Of a DNA stretch of 64,000 nucleotides, positions 1 through 11,382 are shown one piece after another; within the stretch, counting starts at the first letter, position 1; every line of letters begins with the position of its first letter. The stretch comes from Onchidella celtica. Lineage: Eukaryota; Mollusca; Gastropoda; Systellommatophora; Onchidiidae. A model generated the notes under the pieces. That model was not told the origin of the DNA. It saw only the letters and a program-made list of their open reading frames with translations, and searched no databases. Both the position numbers and the translations under genes were made by a program. The stretch lies in contig OZ007572.1 of the NCBI GenBank assembly GCA_963931925.1, positions 23,167,034 to 23,231,033 of the forward strand, written 5' to 3'.

Positions 1-544
1 CAAAAATTTAATACATTTCGCATCGTTTTTGAAAATGTTTTTCTTTTAATTGCATGAAGAGAAAAAGAGCCAATCATAAACACAAGAAAAAATCTGAGAG
101 AACTTTTTGTTCTTTTACATGAATACGTTATTATTTTGCATAGAATGCTGCGGTTCTGAGAATGAATACTATGGTTTTATATCTCTCCATTGTATTAAGG
201 AACAAATTGAAGATATCAGATTACACCCCCCACCCCTATACCATCGGTCATTAACGCTCAAAATAAATAATTTAAATCTGAGAAATTCTACTTCCCTGCA
301 CTCAGACTTTGACTGGCAAGGTGAGACTGATTCAGTGCAAAGGACACCACACTTTCAAACTGAATAGTATTAATTGTAAACAACAATGAATGTGTACATC
401 CCTTTTGTAGCGGTGACCTGGCCTCAGGATGAAGCATCATCTCTCTGTATCCCCCTCTCCTCGTTATGAAGAACAATAATGGTGTGAAGTATTTGTTTGT
501 AATTTATACTGAGCTAAAAAAAAAATTAGATGTCTCCTATCTCA
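1..544. other. AT-rich stretch without recognisable gene
   Basis: I see no exon, RNA gene or repeat family in this stretch. Its short ORFs have no family resemblance and no flanking splice sites. It lies beyond the last visible exon of the minus-strand LRR gene and may still be intron of that gene. Confidence 0.4.
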
Positions 545-835
545 TAATCTGAAGTGGATGTCTTCTCGTGACCTGCGGCAGACGTTTTCTTGTAATCTTG
601 GGATCTGGGGAAGATGTCTTCTCATGATCTTCTAGTGTACAAAGGAGTATGTCTTCACATGACCCAGGGTACATGTCCTCTCGTGGTTTGAGGAAGACGA
701 CCGTCTTCCCGTGACCTAAGAGAAATTATCTGTTAGTGACCTATCGATGGTGTCATCAAGTGACGTTAGGAAGCTATGTCATTGGTCTGTTATGTTTTAT
801 ACTCCGTAAAGTCTTTCTTCTCGTGACCTTAGTTC
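545..835. repeat. degenerate tandem repeat with GTCTTCTCGTGACC core
   Basis: A short core close to GTCTTCTCGTGACC recurs about eight times with irregular spacing of roughly 25-60 bp. Variants include TCTTCTCATGATC, TCTTCACATGACC, TCCTCTCGTGG and TCTTCCCGTGACC. The copies are strongly diverged, so this is an old minisatellite. No coding signal is seen. Confidence 0.6.
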
Positions 836-912
836 TTGTTTGTTTTATCTCCATTTCTGAAAAACTGGATATCTTTTAGTATGTAGGAGAGGTATAACGA
901 ATGTACACTTTG

Positions 913-1061
913 GCACTTGTATAAATTGCATTATAGCACTTATCAAGCTGTTTCACAGTTCCGATTTATTCTACCCCCTTATCATAATACTAAAGCCGCA
1001 AACGTTTAACGTCGAATTGCTCACTGTGCAAAAAGTGGAGTTGGAACAAACAAGAACTAAG
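913..1061 (+). repeat. dispersed repeat, copy 1 of a pair shared with 61566-61714
   Basis: About 149 bp running from GCACTT to GGAACAAACAAGAACTAAG matches 61566-61714 in the same orientation with only scattered mismatches. The block includes CTAAAGCCGCAAACGTTTAA and GCAAAAAGTGGAGTTGG in both copies. No terminal inverted repeats are obvious, so the class is unknown. Confidence 0.75.
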
Positions 1062-1384
1062 CTTGCGTTCTTTCAACTGTTGCTTGTCATATCTGTTGCC
1101 ATTGGTTCTCCGAATCTGTACCCTAAGCCATCTCAGTTTCATGAAGTTCCTCATACCTTTCAGTGCTCAGCATAATACTGACTTTGAAAAGCCTGATTTT
1201 ATGAAGACAAAGCACTAGTTTTGCCCACTATTGCTTTCAGATCAAATCAAGTCAGCTTAAGTGTAGAGTGACAGGCTACGGGATAAATGTCATTGGAAGG
1301 AAAAAAACAACGGCAAACTAAGAATGTAACTGGAAAGTGACATTTCTAAATATTTTCCGTGTCATCCTCCACGTCCATAGCAGT

Positions 1385-1475
1385 TTTCCTCCTCCGCTCC
1401 CACCCCTCTCTCTCTGTCTCTCTCTCTTCGTCTCTCTTGCTCTCTGTCTCCCCCTCTCACTCTCGCTCGCCCGGT
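1385..1475. repeat. CT-rich low-complexity tract
   Basis: An imperfect run of CTCTCT, CCCCTC and CTCGCTC. The ORF running through it encodes only Leu/Ser/Pro low-complexity sequence and is not a gene. Confidence 0.8.
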
Positions 1476-1990
1476 GCTGTTTTGATATCATCTTAGAATT
1501 TACATCAACATTCCAGTCAGATTACCAAATGTTCCCAAATTTAACCTTCATCGAGTTTTTGTACATTTGTAAATCACTTTTTTTTTGTGTGGGTATGGGG
1601 TAGGGTGAGAATAGGGGACTGGGTGGGAGGCTTAAGATAGGATGGTCAGTCAGCGACAAACCAATCATCCTCAAAACTTGAATATTTCCTAGTTCCTGGC
1701 ACTTCACCAGCAATGATTCAAAGGCTGTGTTCTTGGTTGACATTATAAATGCAACCACAAGCATCTTCAGTCCTGGCCAACAGCCGCTCAGAGTGACAGT
1801 TTTAAAAGAACTACCTCACTTGAGATTATTGAGAACAGCGTTCTGAACAGATGTAAAGACAAGAGTTTTGTCTGATTGCTTCGATTGAGGAAAAATGATT
1901 GAGTGCACATGATGGATTCTGCTGTCCACTTTAACCCCATTAAGATGTTTCGGAGTTCTGCCAATAATGGATGTGTCCCAGAACTCAGAG
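1476..1990. other. no gene recognised
   Basis: Minus-strand ORFs of about 80 codons lie here, but they show no known domain, no LRR pattern and no matched splice sites. The right end runs into a dispersed repeat family. Confidence 0.35.
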
Positions 1991-1993
1991 GCG

Positions 1994-2620
1994 TGTCCCC
2001 ATAAAAAAATACGCCCTATGGCAAAAGCTGAAATTGCGGCCCTGTCCAAAAATATCTGATACCGATCTCTGAGATAACCTTACCATAATATCAGCTCAAA
2101 AATACAATGACAAAATTGGGCAAAGAAAAAAGTTCTATGTAGCAAAGCCTCCCGTAAGAAATAATACCCAAACGATACAATGAAACGCAAAATGAAAGAG
2201 AAGACAGAAAATGGCTTCAATGTTAAAAAAAAAAGGGAATTTTGACATTGCTTAGATCTATAGCCTTGCTGCGACCCCGCTATTTTTCTGTAGTTTTTAT
2301 AATTATTTCCTCACAAATACAAGGCGATCTCGTTGATCGTTTAATTAACCAAGGGCTGTTGTTAGGGGAGCCTGATATTTTACATTATAACCAACTGCTG
2401 AACAGTTCACACAACTCAGTATTTTCTCTCTTTGGCCTTGTAACTGGACTACGCGCCCCTAACAACATTCATTAACAAATTAAGGCACTACATGAAAATT
2501 ACAGTCACACCTTCCTCATACCTGAAGAAAATTCTTTTTCCACTATCCGAGAAGGCTTATCTGACTTTTACAGAAAATGCTCAGAGGTGCCCCCCTTAAG
2601 GAGGTGAGTAGGGCATGTGT
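1994..2620. repeat. dispersed repeat family B, longest copy, internally inverted
   Basis: Segments recur elsewhere. 1994-2095 resembles 36528-36630 (shared TGTCCAAA..ATCTGA..CC and CTTTACCATAA). 2116-2215 resembles 25795-25890 in direct orientation (AAAATTGGGCAAA, AGAAATAA.ACCCAAA). 2240-2310 matches 25735-25805 in inverted orientation (GCTGCGACCCC against GGGGTCGCAG). The copy therefore contains a head-to-head arrangement. It looks like old retroelement or MITE debris. The ORF at 2242-2475 is part of it. Confidence 0.6.
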
Positions 2621-3606
2621 CCTACCTTACATACGCCACCGTCCGAAAATTCAGAGTGGGCAGATGAGGGAAGTAAAAGAAAAAACAACAACAGCAACAA
2701 TGAAAGGAAAAAGCTCAAGGCCACTCTAAACTCTGCATTCAATAAAACAGGGAATTGTAGGGGAAAAAAGGGGGCCCAGGGGAAGTCTTCCCAATATTGA
2801 ACAGCTATTTTAAAATTGCAGGGATGAGAAATTTTGTTTCCAAGTCTTTCAATGAATAATACTCATTGCTGCGATCACCTCACGGGCTCCAAAACAAATC
2901 ATTATAGGCTACAAGGATATAAAATTATTTGTGTCCTTAAATGTTATGCCTGATGTTAATATTATACTGTTTAAATTTTTGCCAAAAACGATTTTCCATG
3001 AAAGCTCAAAGACTTCGTGAAGAAAAGTGTGATTCTAGGGAACAAACGAATTTTTTCCCCGCAAGGTCTTAAAGCTTACTGGGTTTAATTTCAGTTCAAG
3101 AAAGATATAAATATTATATGGCAAAACCTATATACTGAAACCTTAGTTCTGTTTATCTATAATGTGACCCCTTTTTCCCCCTTTCTGGGTTTGTTATGTC
3201 TATTATTTTTTAATAGGAACCAAAGAAAATTATTTCAGTGTCGTCTTTCTGAATAAAAAATTAAAGAAAAATTGCACTCATTTAAATATTCCCGTCTAAA
3301 ATGAATAACAGTAATGCATTTCAAAGATATGGCATTTAAATATTTACCCGGTTCATATTACTATATATCAATACCGAACAATTCTGTTTTCAGTGAAGTA
3401 CTTATAAAATCAAGAATTTGCTGTTACATTTTCCAAATCGTGACATGTTATAACATTATTCCTTTCCAGATTTCGTGTTCGAGAAAATAATACATAATAA
3501 TATGCTGTTCAAGAAATAACAAAAGGTAGGGGGTCTGATTGTAGCCCTACTTTGAATTTCTCAAATGAAGAAAAAGTGAAGGGTAGTATTTCATTTCCAT
3601 ACATAC
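2621..3606. other. AT-rich stretch, probable intron of the LRR gene
   Basis: No exon with acceptor, LRR content and donor could be found here on either strand. It starts directly after the donor of the 3607-3678 exon on the minus strand, so it is most simply read as the next intron of that gene, continuing left. Confidence 0.4.
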
Positions 3607-3678
3607 ATTGAAGACAGATGGCGCAGTTTCCTAAATGTGTCAGGTGCAATGTGAGTCAGCTGATTGCTGGACAGGTCT
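3607..3678 (-). CDS. LRR exon 9 (72 bp) of the split LRR gene
   Basis: On the minus strand an acceptor ending CTTTCCAG precedes a 72-bp exon, and the donor GTATGTATGG follows it. With one base completing the previous codon, the frame reads a leucine-rich repeat: DLSSNQLTHIAPDTF and then RKLRHLSS, with a final split codon AT+N. This is the canonical LxxNxLxxIxxxxFxxLxxLxx spacing. It is the 3'-most exon in the window, and the gene must continue beyond base 1. The exon and its splice sites are seen directly. Membership in the same gene is inferred from equal phase and repeat type. Confidence 0.85.
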
Positions 3679-3687
3679 CTGGAAAGA

Positions 3688-4460
3688 ATGAATGGATAGA
3701 AATTTTTAGCAACAAAAATTAAATACTATGAACTGGTAGATGTATTTACCAATAAAGATTACGTACAATGAATGGATAAATATATGTAGGACATAGGAGG
3801 GATATTAAATACAATGAACATATTATGTATTTAGAAATAAAGATTTAGTGCAATGAATGCACAGATGGCTTTAGCAATAAAGAATTAAGTAAAATGTTCG
3901 AATGCGTGCATTTAGCATCAAGGATTAAGCACAAAGAAAAATGGATGGATGTATTTTGCGACAAAGATTCAGTCTAGTGAATAGACAGGTGCATTTAGCA
4001 ATATGTGAACAGATGTATTTAGCAACAAAGATTGAGTACAATGAATGAATGGATGTATTCAGTACAATGAATAGACAGGTGTATTTAACAACATATATTA
4101 AGTAATGTGTGAACAGACTTATTTACCAACAAAGATTACGTACAACGAATGAATAGATGTATTCAGCAAGAAAGGATACGGACAACGCTTGGATAAATGT
4201 ATCTAACAACAAAGATTCAGTACAATGAATGGACAGATGCATTTAGCAACATAGATTAAGTAATATGTGGACAGGTGTATTTAGCAACCAAGATTACATA
4301 TAATGAAGGAACAGATGTATTTAGCAAGAAAGAATACATACAGTGTTTGGACAGATGTATTTAACGACAAAGATTTAGTACAAAGAACGGACAGATATAT
4401 TCACCGACACAGATTAAGTACGATGAATAAACAGATGTATTTAGCGACAAAAATAAGTTA
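3688..4460. repeat. 40-bp minisatellite, about 19 copies
   Basis: The unit is close to GAATGGACAGATGTATTTAG followed by CAACAAAGATTAAGTACAAT, repeated in tandem with 5-25 percent divergence and some units lengthened. It begins only about 10 bp from the acceptor of exon 9, so in transcript sense it forms the very end of the upstream intron. Confidence 0.9.
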
Positions 4461-4814
4461 AAAAGGGATGATATGAAACTGGAATACAAATAACAGTTAT
4501 CGCCCCTTTTAATCACCAGCCAATCACACCATTTTAATATAACAAACAGTTTTCACAGATGACAAAAACAAGTGTCATTCTACACTAGAAGAAAAAACTC
4601 CAAGGTTAGCTCGGGAATTAAAACATCTTAGTTTTCCCCAGTCTTTTTGTTTCATGTATTTAGGTCACAGATCAAAATTCACACTTGATTAAAGCAAACT
4701 ATGCCCCATACTGCACCATGTCAAGTTTAAGAAAGATCAAATATATTTCAAAACACGTGCATTCACCAAATGCAAAACCAGCAAACTGAAACAACAAATG
4801 TAATGAAATATCAC

Positions 4815-6068
4815 AGGTCACTGTCACGAGCAGAGTTAGGGTCTTGGGGATGTTATGACTGCACGAGAGGCAGCTAACTCACACTCGGACACAACCACAC
4901 AAGAAAAGTATTAAACAACTAGAGTATCTATATATGTCAGGCCGGTCAGGCCATCTTATTATTTAAATATTAATACACAAAACAAAAGACAATAGAGGTA
5001 TATTCAAAGCAATAAATTCTAATTACTAACTTAATCCATGATATTCATGTAACTATGGTTCCTTATTGGATGTACTGCAATCAATAGCAAACGGGTATAT
5101 TATACGAAACTAGATATCAATCTAAAGTGACAGTTGAGTCGCCACTGGCCAATCGCCAGGCAAACTCTCCCTAAATCATATGGGCTTGAATGTTAGGAGA
5201 GCCCATTACGTTCAAAGCCTACAGAAGCACACTTCGGCTTGTAGGTAATTAAGCAGTTGCAAAAGACTATATATATATATATGCACAATCACTATTCAAT
5301 TCATCAACAATGTGCTATATTACTTCAATCATACTATGGAGATAGATCTATAATACGGGCCACGCGTCGTCGAGTGCCAGCTGGGGTTTCCTTAGACTTC
5401 CTATCAGGCTGTGGTTCTCTCTCTATCTCTGATCTTCTATTATGCTTAAACAAATAAGATATATTACCGTTGGTCACGCCTACTGGTAGGCGCGAACATC
5501 AAAAGAGCGCAGCGTGGGCTTTTAAAGGTCAGCCCACTCAGACCTTTCTTTCTAGAGCTCAGTCAGTCCGTTAGCAAGGACTTCTAGTCTTTAGACCACA
5601 CAGTTCAGGTACTGGCCAACCGGAGATACTTCACGACACGATGCTTCTGCTCGTCTGTATTCAATGAATCTGAACGTTACACGATGTTTTATACTATCTA
5701 ACTACCCAGCGTGCTAGTCCGCTGGCCCAATTAGTTCAGCTATCTCATAGGTCGAAACCTCCCACCATTTTAATTGTAGTAATACGTCTGCACTATTCTA
5801 CCAGCCAGTTAACGTGCAAAAACTTGTCTAGTCATACTTAATAATGTCAATTATCCCCACCTTGTTTCACCCCTACTCCATTACTTATTAATCACGAACA
5901 TTAAAACCGACAAGCGTGAATCTAACAGTTTAACTTTACATTTATTTACTAACCAACTATAATTCGCAAGGACCGTTCAAGGCCACCCGCCAATTTCTCA
6001 TGGCCCTGGTAAAAAACAACTCACGCTCTGCGTGAGATCTAACAACATCCGAATCATGACAGTCACCT
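4815..6068. mobile_element. possible 1.25-kb element bounded by short inverted ends
   Basis: AGGTCACTGTCACGA at 4815-4829 and TCATGACAGTCACCT at 6054-6068 are inverted partners, matching at 13 of 15 positions. A second reading is a solo LTR starting TGTTATGA at 4851 and ending TCATGACA near 6061. Inside lie a TATA-like CTTTTAAAGG near 5518 and a TCAGTC initiator-like motif near 5563. I see no open frame for a transposase and no convincing target duplication. The boundaries are tentative. Confidence 0.35.
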
Positions 6069-6376
6069 TTGTTCGCGTCAGTGCATCATGAAAATCATAA
6101 TGGTAAAGATATATCGTGTAAGCAGTTGTCATAATGAGAATTTGAGTAGCATCGTATATACAATAAATAATATAATTACATACATTTTTCCTTATGACAA
6201 ATAAATAATGCAGTAAAAACAAATGTTTTAAAGATTAATCAAATAAAATAAGATAAGAAAATTTTTAAATTAAATTTTAACTATATTAAGCCACATCACT
6301 CTTGCAACAAACTTTAAACGGCTGTACTTTTCGAAGGAATTAGATACGTTTATTCGCAAATAAAAAATAAAAAAGA
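6069..6376. other. AT-rich, nothing recognised
   Basis: Mostly A/T-rich sequence without motif, repeat partner or splice-flanked coding block. Confidence 0.4.
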
Positions 6377-6793
6377 ACTAGATGAGGTTCCCGGCATTAT
6401 ACAGGACAAACCTGTGAACCCACGGTTCCACCTCTCTCTCTCTTTTTAGTCTAGAAAGCTTCCCATATTCTACAGTCTTACTACAGATTTCATGCGCACC
6501 GGAGCACTATGCACTCATTTCTAGTAGGAGAATAGCGCGTACCGAATTGAACGAATATTAGTACACCGTTTGCGGTGCGGTGGGCTTACTATAGGGAGCC
6601 ACATCAAAGATCATTGTATTTTACATTTCTACAACTTTTTATTTAAAAATACCTGAAACTTGAATCAACACAATCGGTCGATACAAAAGCGATTGGTCTG
6701 GATTAGTTAACACTTTGGAAAATTAGCTTTATAATTGTTGAAACTGTCGCTTAGGCTGTTGTATCGAGCAAAAACAAAGGGTCAAAATTGCAC
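6377..6793 (+). repeat. ACTAGATGA-type dispersed element, copy 1
   Basis: It starts AACTAGATGAGGTTCCCGGC, followed by a CT tract and TCTAGAAAGCTTCCCATATTC. The whole block matches the reverse complement of 41265-41669 over about 410 bp (shared CATTGTATTTTACATTT, TACAACTTTTTATTTAAAAA, TTGAATCAACACAA). It is more distantly related to 18223-18590 and 26925-27205. The first ~50 bp also match 63952-64000. The CCCGG..CCGGG-type head can fold as a hairpin. The class is unknown. Confidence 0.75.
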
Positions 6794-6837
6794 CACAGTG
6801 AATTACTCCCGCCACTATTTTATCCATGGAAGCGCAT

Positions 6838-7290
6838 ATCCGTACAACGAATATGGACAGTGCATATCCTTAAAACGCACACAGTTCGATGATGTAGAAC
6901 ACACACCGGAATACTCACAATCAGCATCAATGACCTAAATTACTGACCTTGTTAATTTGCAGTGTTTTTAAAAATATGAATCGGCTTAGTTCCAAAACAA
7001 TCCGACTTCAGCTGCTCGGAGATTGCGTGATCTGCGCTAATAATATACTTGAGTGTACGTCGATCACCAATGGCTACCCCAGCCCCTTTTCGCCTGATTA
7101 GTCAATCTGTCTACCGCCCATTGATACAAATTGTCTAGACCTTCACGACCCCAGGTCCATCTGACTATTCCATGTGTTGTCACTTTAAATTCGTGAACAC
7201 CATACCAAGTTTTGTTTCAGCAAACCTTCACCAGTCGTGCTTTTGGTAAACATATTGTACGGATATGCACTGTCCATATCCATACAACGT
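6838..7290. repeat. short inverted pair ATATGGACAGTGCATATCC
   Basis: The block around 6838-6873 reappears as its reverse complement at 7256-7290 (GATATGCACTGTCCATAT). About 400 bp separate them. They may be the ends of a small element, but no target duplication is evident. The ORF at 6735-6938 runs through the left arm and has no known domain. Confidence 0.4.
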
Positions 7291-7392
7291 GTTGTACGGA
7301 TATACACTTCATTTATCTATTAAAAATGTTTCCAACGTATCCCCTTCTAATGTGGGAATAGCAAATTTGAAGGAGAAATCTTCAGTTACAAA

Positions 7393-7635
7393 ATCGTCGG
7401 GCAGTTGCCATGTTGTTGTGTGCATTTTCGCCTTTTCGAGAAAATGAGCATTGCAGTTTGGTCGACAAAAGGACTAAAAAGCATAAAACATTACGTCGCA
7501 AACACACATCTCGAAACATTTTTGACCGATTGTAATGACACTTACACCTAATTAAATTAGGAGTGAGAGAGGCACGTTCATGACAAAACCTCAAAATCGG
7601 CAAAATGTCCCATACAGCAATATGGCAAGTTCCCC
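7393..7635 (+). repeat. 243-bp dispersed repeat, copy 1 (partner 10513-10755)
   Basis: From ATCGTCGGG through GAGTGA/GGGTGAGAGAG to CAATATGGCAA this block aligns with 10513-10755 in direct orientation at moderate identity. Shared pieces include CGAAA..TTTTTGACCGATTG, GTGACACTTA and TCATGACAAA. There are no open frames or terminal repeats. Confidence 0.7.
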
Positions 7636-7774
7636 TCGAAATGGTACATTGTAAAGGAACTCTTCAAACTTTTATTTCATGATACGAACGGACACCACTG
7701 GCTCCGAATATGTTGTGTGTTCACTAAATAAACTGCCCAGCGCGTACATGTTTGCAAGTTTTACCGTCACTAAA

Positions 7775-7950
7775 GTTGTGTTTTCATGATTGTGTACGGC
7801 GACAATCCATCAAGTAGTAAAAAGAAAGAGTGATTCCAGGTGTCCGGAAATGGCGTTTTCGTACACATGAAATTATCTTTCAAGTTCACCACTTCAAGGA
7901 TTTTTGACGTTTCCGTTTCCGTATGCGTCTACATCAAAACACAGCTTCAT
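7775..7950. mobile_element. fold-back element, copy A
   Basis: The left half contains TCAAGTAGTAAAAAGAAAGAG and the right half the complementary CACTTCAAGGATTTTTGACG followed by TTTCCGTTTCCGTATG. The consensus of the family is a near-complete palindrome with ends like AAGCTGGGTTTTCATGTGTACGG. This copy has lost part of the left arm. It would fold into one long hairpin. Confidence 0.75.
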
Positions 7951-8267
7951 ACACACCCAAACGCTCATCCACACACACTCACAAAGGCCAAGAAACCCTG
8001 CCGTCCTTTCCTCTCGCGCGGAACCTTAAAAATAATTTGATTCTTTAGACACAAACGGAAGTTGAGTTGACAGCAAGATTCCATAGCATTCATGCATATC
8101 TCATTAATTGTCAATCTCGTTACTGCTTTTTCACTTTGTTTTTCTCTCCTTGAACTAGATGGCAATATAATTTTGTTTATTGGTCGTGGCGGATTGACAT
8201 GCCCTTTGGGCCTAATGGACGGTACTGGGTCATACAGACCCTGAGAGATAGTTTTAATCTATTACTA

Positions 8268-8781
8268 CAGTGGTTCTCAACTTTTTTCCAGACAATCTCC
8301 CTCCTTAGGCTCCAATTTTTCTTTCATCGCCCCCTTCTCTATACCCCCCCCCCCCCACCGAAAAAAAAAATACTCAAACCCAGTTGATACATTTCAGGAG
8401 ACTTCACATAGCTTATAATGCTAAGTTTTTCAAGGCGTTATTAATGACAATAGGCATTTTAATTATTCATTATAAAACAGAAAACATTCTTTATCAAATG
8501 CACTTAAACAAAACAGTCCTTTTCTGTTAATAACACTCATCTACGTGTGCTGATGAACAAGTCAGTGGCCGCACTGTACTTATCCCCAAATCGTCTTCCA
8601 TTCATATTTTCGCCCCCCCCCCACCCCCACTCTCCACGTACATACATTCAATCATCCCCTACCCTCTTTATCATTTGCCCCTTTGTCGGCCTTTTCTTCA
8701 TTTTCACACCCCCCCCCCCCCAAATCAAACTCGCCCCTCAGGGAGGGGGAGGGGGCGATATCGCCCACATTGAGACCATTG
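8268..8781 (+). mobile_element. non-autonomous hAT-like element, copy 1
   Basis: The left end CAGTGGTTCTCAACTTTTTTCC is the classic hAT terminus, and the right end TTGAGACCATTG is its decayed inverted partner. The interior holds poly-C tracts and an AT-rich centre with no transposase. It shares interior text with 27863-28545 and 33183-34015. A convincing 8-bp target duplication is not visible at this copy. Confidence 0.75.
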
Positions 8782-8789
8782 TTAAGCAA

Positions 8790-9611
8790 CCGCAGAGATC
8801 TGTGGCCGTATGCATGAACTGTGCATAACTGGTTACACGGTGATGTAGGCCTTACACGTCGGTGCAAAACGCTCCCCGGTATGCATGAACTTTGTGTAGG
8901 CCTACACCCACGTGTAAAGGGTTCGTAACTTTACACTTTCTCCGAGGACGACTAAATCAGCTACGCAATGCTTGACAATCTTGGACGAGAGGTGTCCGCT
9001 AGAAAGAAGAAAGGAAGTAACTCGTATTTCATTCCAACCCACGGCTTCACGGGCCAAAGGAAAAAATTGGATTTCTACTCACCCTCGATCTCCTAGTTCT
9101 GTTTTGATGGGCTTTTTTTTTTTTCTCGTGGCATTGACTGACCGACACAAATTTTGTGCATGCGCAGCGTCAATTTTTGTTGCGGCGGTAAGCGGCAATT
9201 GATGCGTAGGTAGAGGTAGGTGTAATTTTAGTTCATGCATACTAACTAAATTTGAGTTTACACCAAGGTGGCCGTACGCACTACAAAGCCTGCACCGTGG
9301 TGCAAAACGGGCTGATTTACACCAAGTTCATGCACATGGCCACGGGTCATTTGCCGAAAAAGGTCGATAGGCAAGTGACTCCGGCAGCTGTTTTGACAAT
9401 CACATTTATTATTGTCTACTTGCTGACATTTTATGGAAGCATTTTTTCCTTTCTGTCCACGCACTGCAACACGGTCAGCCACATTCCCCATTTGTCCATT
9501 GCCCTCTATGATCTTACTTAACTAAATTGTCATTATTGTTTAATTTGCAGATATTTCTTTTTGCAAGCATTTCTTTCTTTCCGTCCAGGCACTGCAATGC
9601 AGAGTGGACCC
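8790..9611. other. no gene recognised
   Basis: The motifs TACACCAAG and GTGTAGGCCTACACC recur several times (near 8850, 8895 and 9255-9330), giving a weak internal repeat structure. The two overlapping ORFs at 9252-9521 show no domain. Confidence 0.4.
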
Positions 9612-9750
9612 CCAGCTTGGGGGGTACGGAAACGGTGACGGCAACGGGAACGTCAAAAAATCCGTCAAGTAGTAAAAAGAAAGAGTGTTAGCATGTGTGC
9701 GTAAACGGTGTTTCCATTTCCGTTTCCGTGTACATAAAAATCCAGCTTCA
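9612..9750. mobile_element. fold-back element, copy B
   Basis: GGTACGGAAACGG, GGAACGTCAAAAAATCC and TCAAGTAGTAAAAAGAAAGAG are followed by TTTCCATTTCCGTTTCCGTG and end in ATCCAGCTTCA. The right half is shortened compared with copies D to F. It has no coding capacity. Confidence 0.75.
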
Positions 9751-9921
9751 TTAGGAACTGCCTGACACCCATGAGAGAACCTTGCAATGTCTTCAAACCT
9801 CCTTACCAATCAGCCAGATAAACCTTATCCCGTTCTCCATTACCACCACCCCACTCTACCTCGTCCACCTTACCTCAGCGATTTAAAAAGTATTGAAAAA
9901 GTGTACTCCGCGGGCGAGGCC

Positions 9922-10090
9922 AATGCGCAGTCAGTCAAGTGTGATTTGTCTCGGTTTTGTGGACTACGGAGTTAAATGGAACCTCCTGCACTAGCGAGAC
10001 TGAAACAAGTCTGACTTTCTAGCTGATTCTGAGGAAGTTCAAGTCCGAATCAGAGCCGACCCCAGAACAGACAGGGCTCAATCCTTCACC
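9922..10090 (+). repeat. tRNA-like SINE relic, family 3, copy 1
   Basis: It aligns with 52872-53040: GCGCAGTCAGTCAAG against GTGCAGTGGGTCAACG (A-box-like), then CTCGG.TTTGTG.AC, CTAG.GAGACTG.AACAAGTCTG, and GTTCAAGTCCGAATC as a degenerate B box. The two copies are old. The assignment rests on box-like motifs and the repeat pair. Confidence 0.45.
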
Positions 10091-10512
10091 AGCCCGGGGA
10101 GTTTCGGCAATCCGCGCACTGTGCAATTTGTTCGGTGAATGCAGGCATGATTTCGTTTAACAATGTGTCACTATCGCAGACTACGTCAATCGCAAATGAG
10201 AGCTAAAAGTAATATTGAAAGGAAGATTCATGAATTCTAATGTTTGGAGGTATAAACATGCGACGGCGCGCTGAAGATGATAAAGTATGAGTAAAAATGG
10301 CGTAGTTCATTGAAAAGGAAGATAAGCAGTGCTATTTTTCCTTCTTACGACTAGGGCCGGCTGGTTTCAAGCCAGCTGAACCAATTGTTCTAACTTGGAC
10401 CTCGCCCCTAAGGGTATCCTCCTTCTATGATAGTCTAGCCTAGACGGTACACACAACAACATATTACAACATACATTTAACACCACATCGCAGGCTTGAC
10501 AGAGAATAATGA

Positions 10513-10755
10513 TTATCGTCGGGTATTTTCCATTTTGTTGAATGTGCATGTCAGTCTTTTCGGGAAAATGCGGATCGAATCTTTTACCGGTTATGTAATA
10601 TCAGAGGACAACATTACCTCACACATACATGCCTCGAAAAGTTTTTAACCGATTGGAGTGACACTTATACATGAAGTTAAGGGTGAGAGAGTCATTTTCA
10701 TGACAAAGTCTCAAAATCCGCAAAATGTCGCATACAACAATATGGCAAATATCCC
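10513..10755 (+). repeat. 243-bp dispersed repeat, copy 2
   Basis: Direct partner of 7393-7635. It ends about 120 bp from LRR exon 8. Confidence 0.7.
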
Positions 10756-10876
10756 ACATTATGATTATTGGGCCCCGCAGCTCCTAACGTGCAGCACCTT
10801 CCTAAAGTGCACCTTCCTATGGTGCACCCATCCATCCATCAGCATAAAACATGCATGTCATACAGCTGCTACTTAC

Positions 10877-10948
10877 ATTTGCTCTAAATGTTCCAGTCCT
10901 GTGAAAGATTCCGCGTGCACCACTGAGATCTGGCAGTTGTTGAGGGAT
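10877..10948 (-). CDS. LRR exon 8 (72 bp) of the split LRR gene
   Basis: The minus-strand acceptor TTATAATTTCAG precedes a 72-bp exon and the donor GTAAGTAGC follows. The frame (phase 2 in, phase 2 out) reads SLNNCQISVVHAESF then TGLEHLEQ, with a split Ile/Met codon. This is a textbook LRR with the NNCQI core and the FxxLxxL tail. The split codon made with exon 7 is TT+A, Leu. With exon 9 it is AT+A, Ile. The exon stands alone among repeats, with 5.2 kb of intron upstream and 7.2 kb downstream. Confidence 0.88.
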
Positions 10949-11382
10949 CTGAAATTATAACTGAAGAGTTAGTCCTCGGACAGGGCCAGGCAGGAATTCA
11001 AACAAATTTGGCCTAAATTGAGGTTCAACATTTCGTGTTTCATCTGGCATTAGCTTACCCTTAGTACTGCGTTATTCCAAGTCCACATAAGGGCGCTTCT
11101 GGAAACTCGCTTGTAAAGTTTTGTAGTTACGCAGTACAGAGTCGTACTTTAAAGTGTGCTGCCCGCAAAGTGAGGCACATCCTCCCTTTTCATAAGAATG
11201 CTAGAATATACTCTATTAGGTTTTATAATGACCTTATGATATTGTTTTGCTTGTTTAGTAAAAACTGGAGATGTTAAAAGCGGTACTACTAGAGCGACGC
11301 CAGGTGTAATAAATTATTTGCCGTTGTTGTCCATGCATCTTGGATATCTACAGACATACAAGAGCAATGAATAAAACTGGCC
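10949..11382. other. intron sequence, nothing recognised
   Basis: Between LRR exon 8 and the large inverted repeat. No repeat partner or exon was found. Confidence 0.4.
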
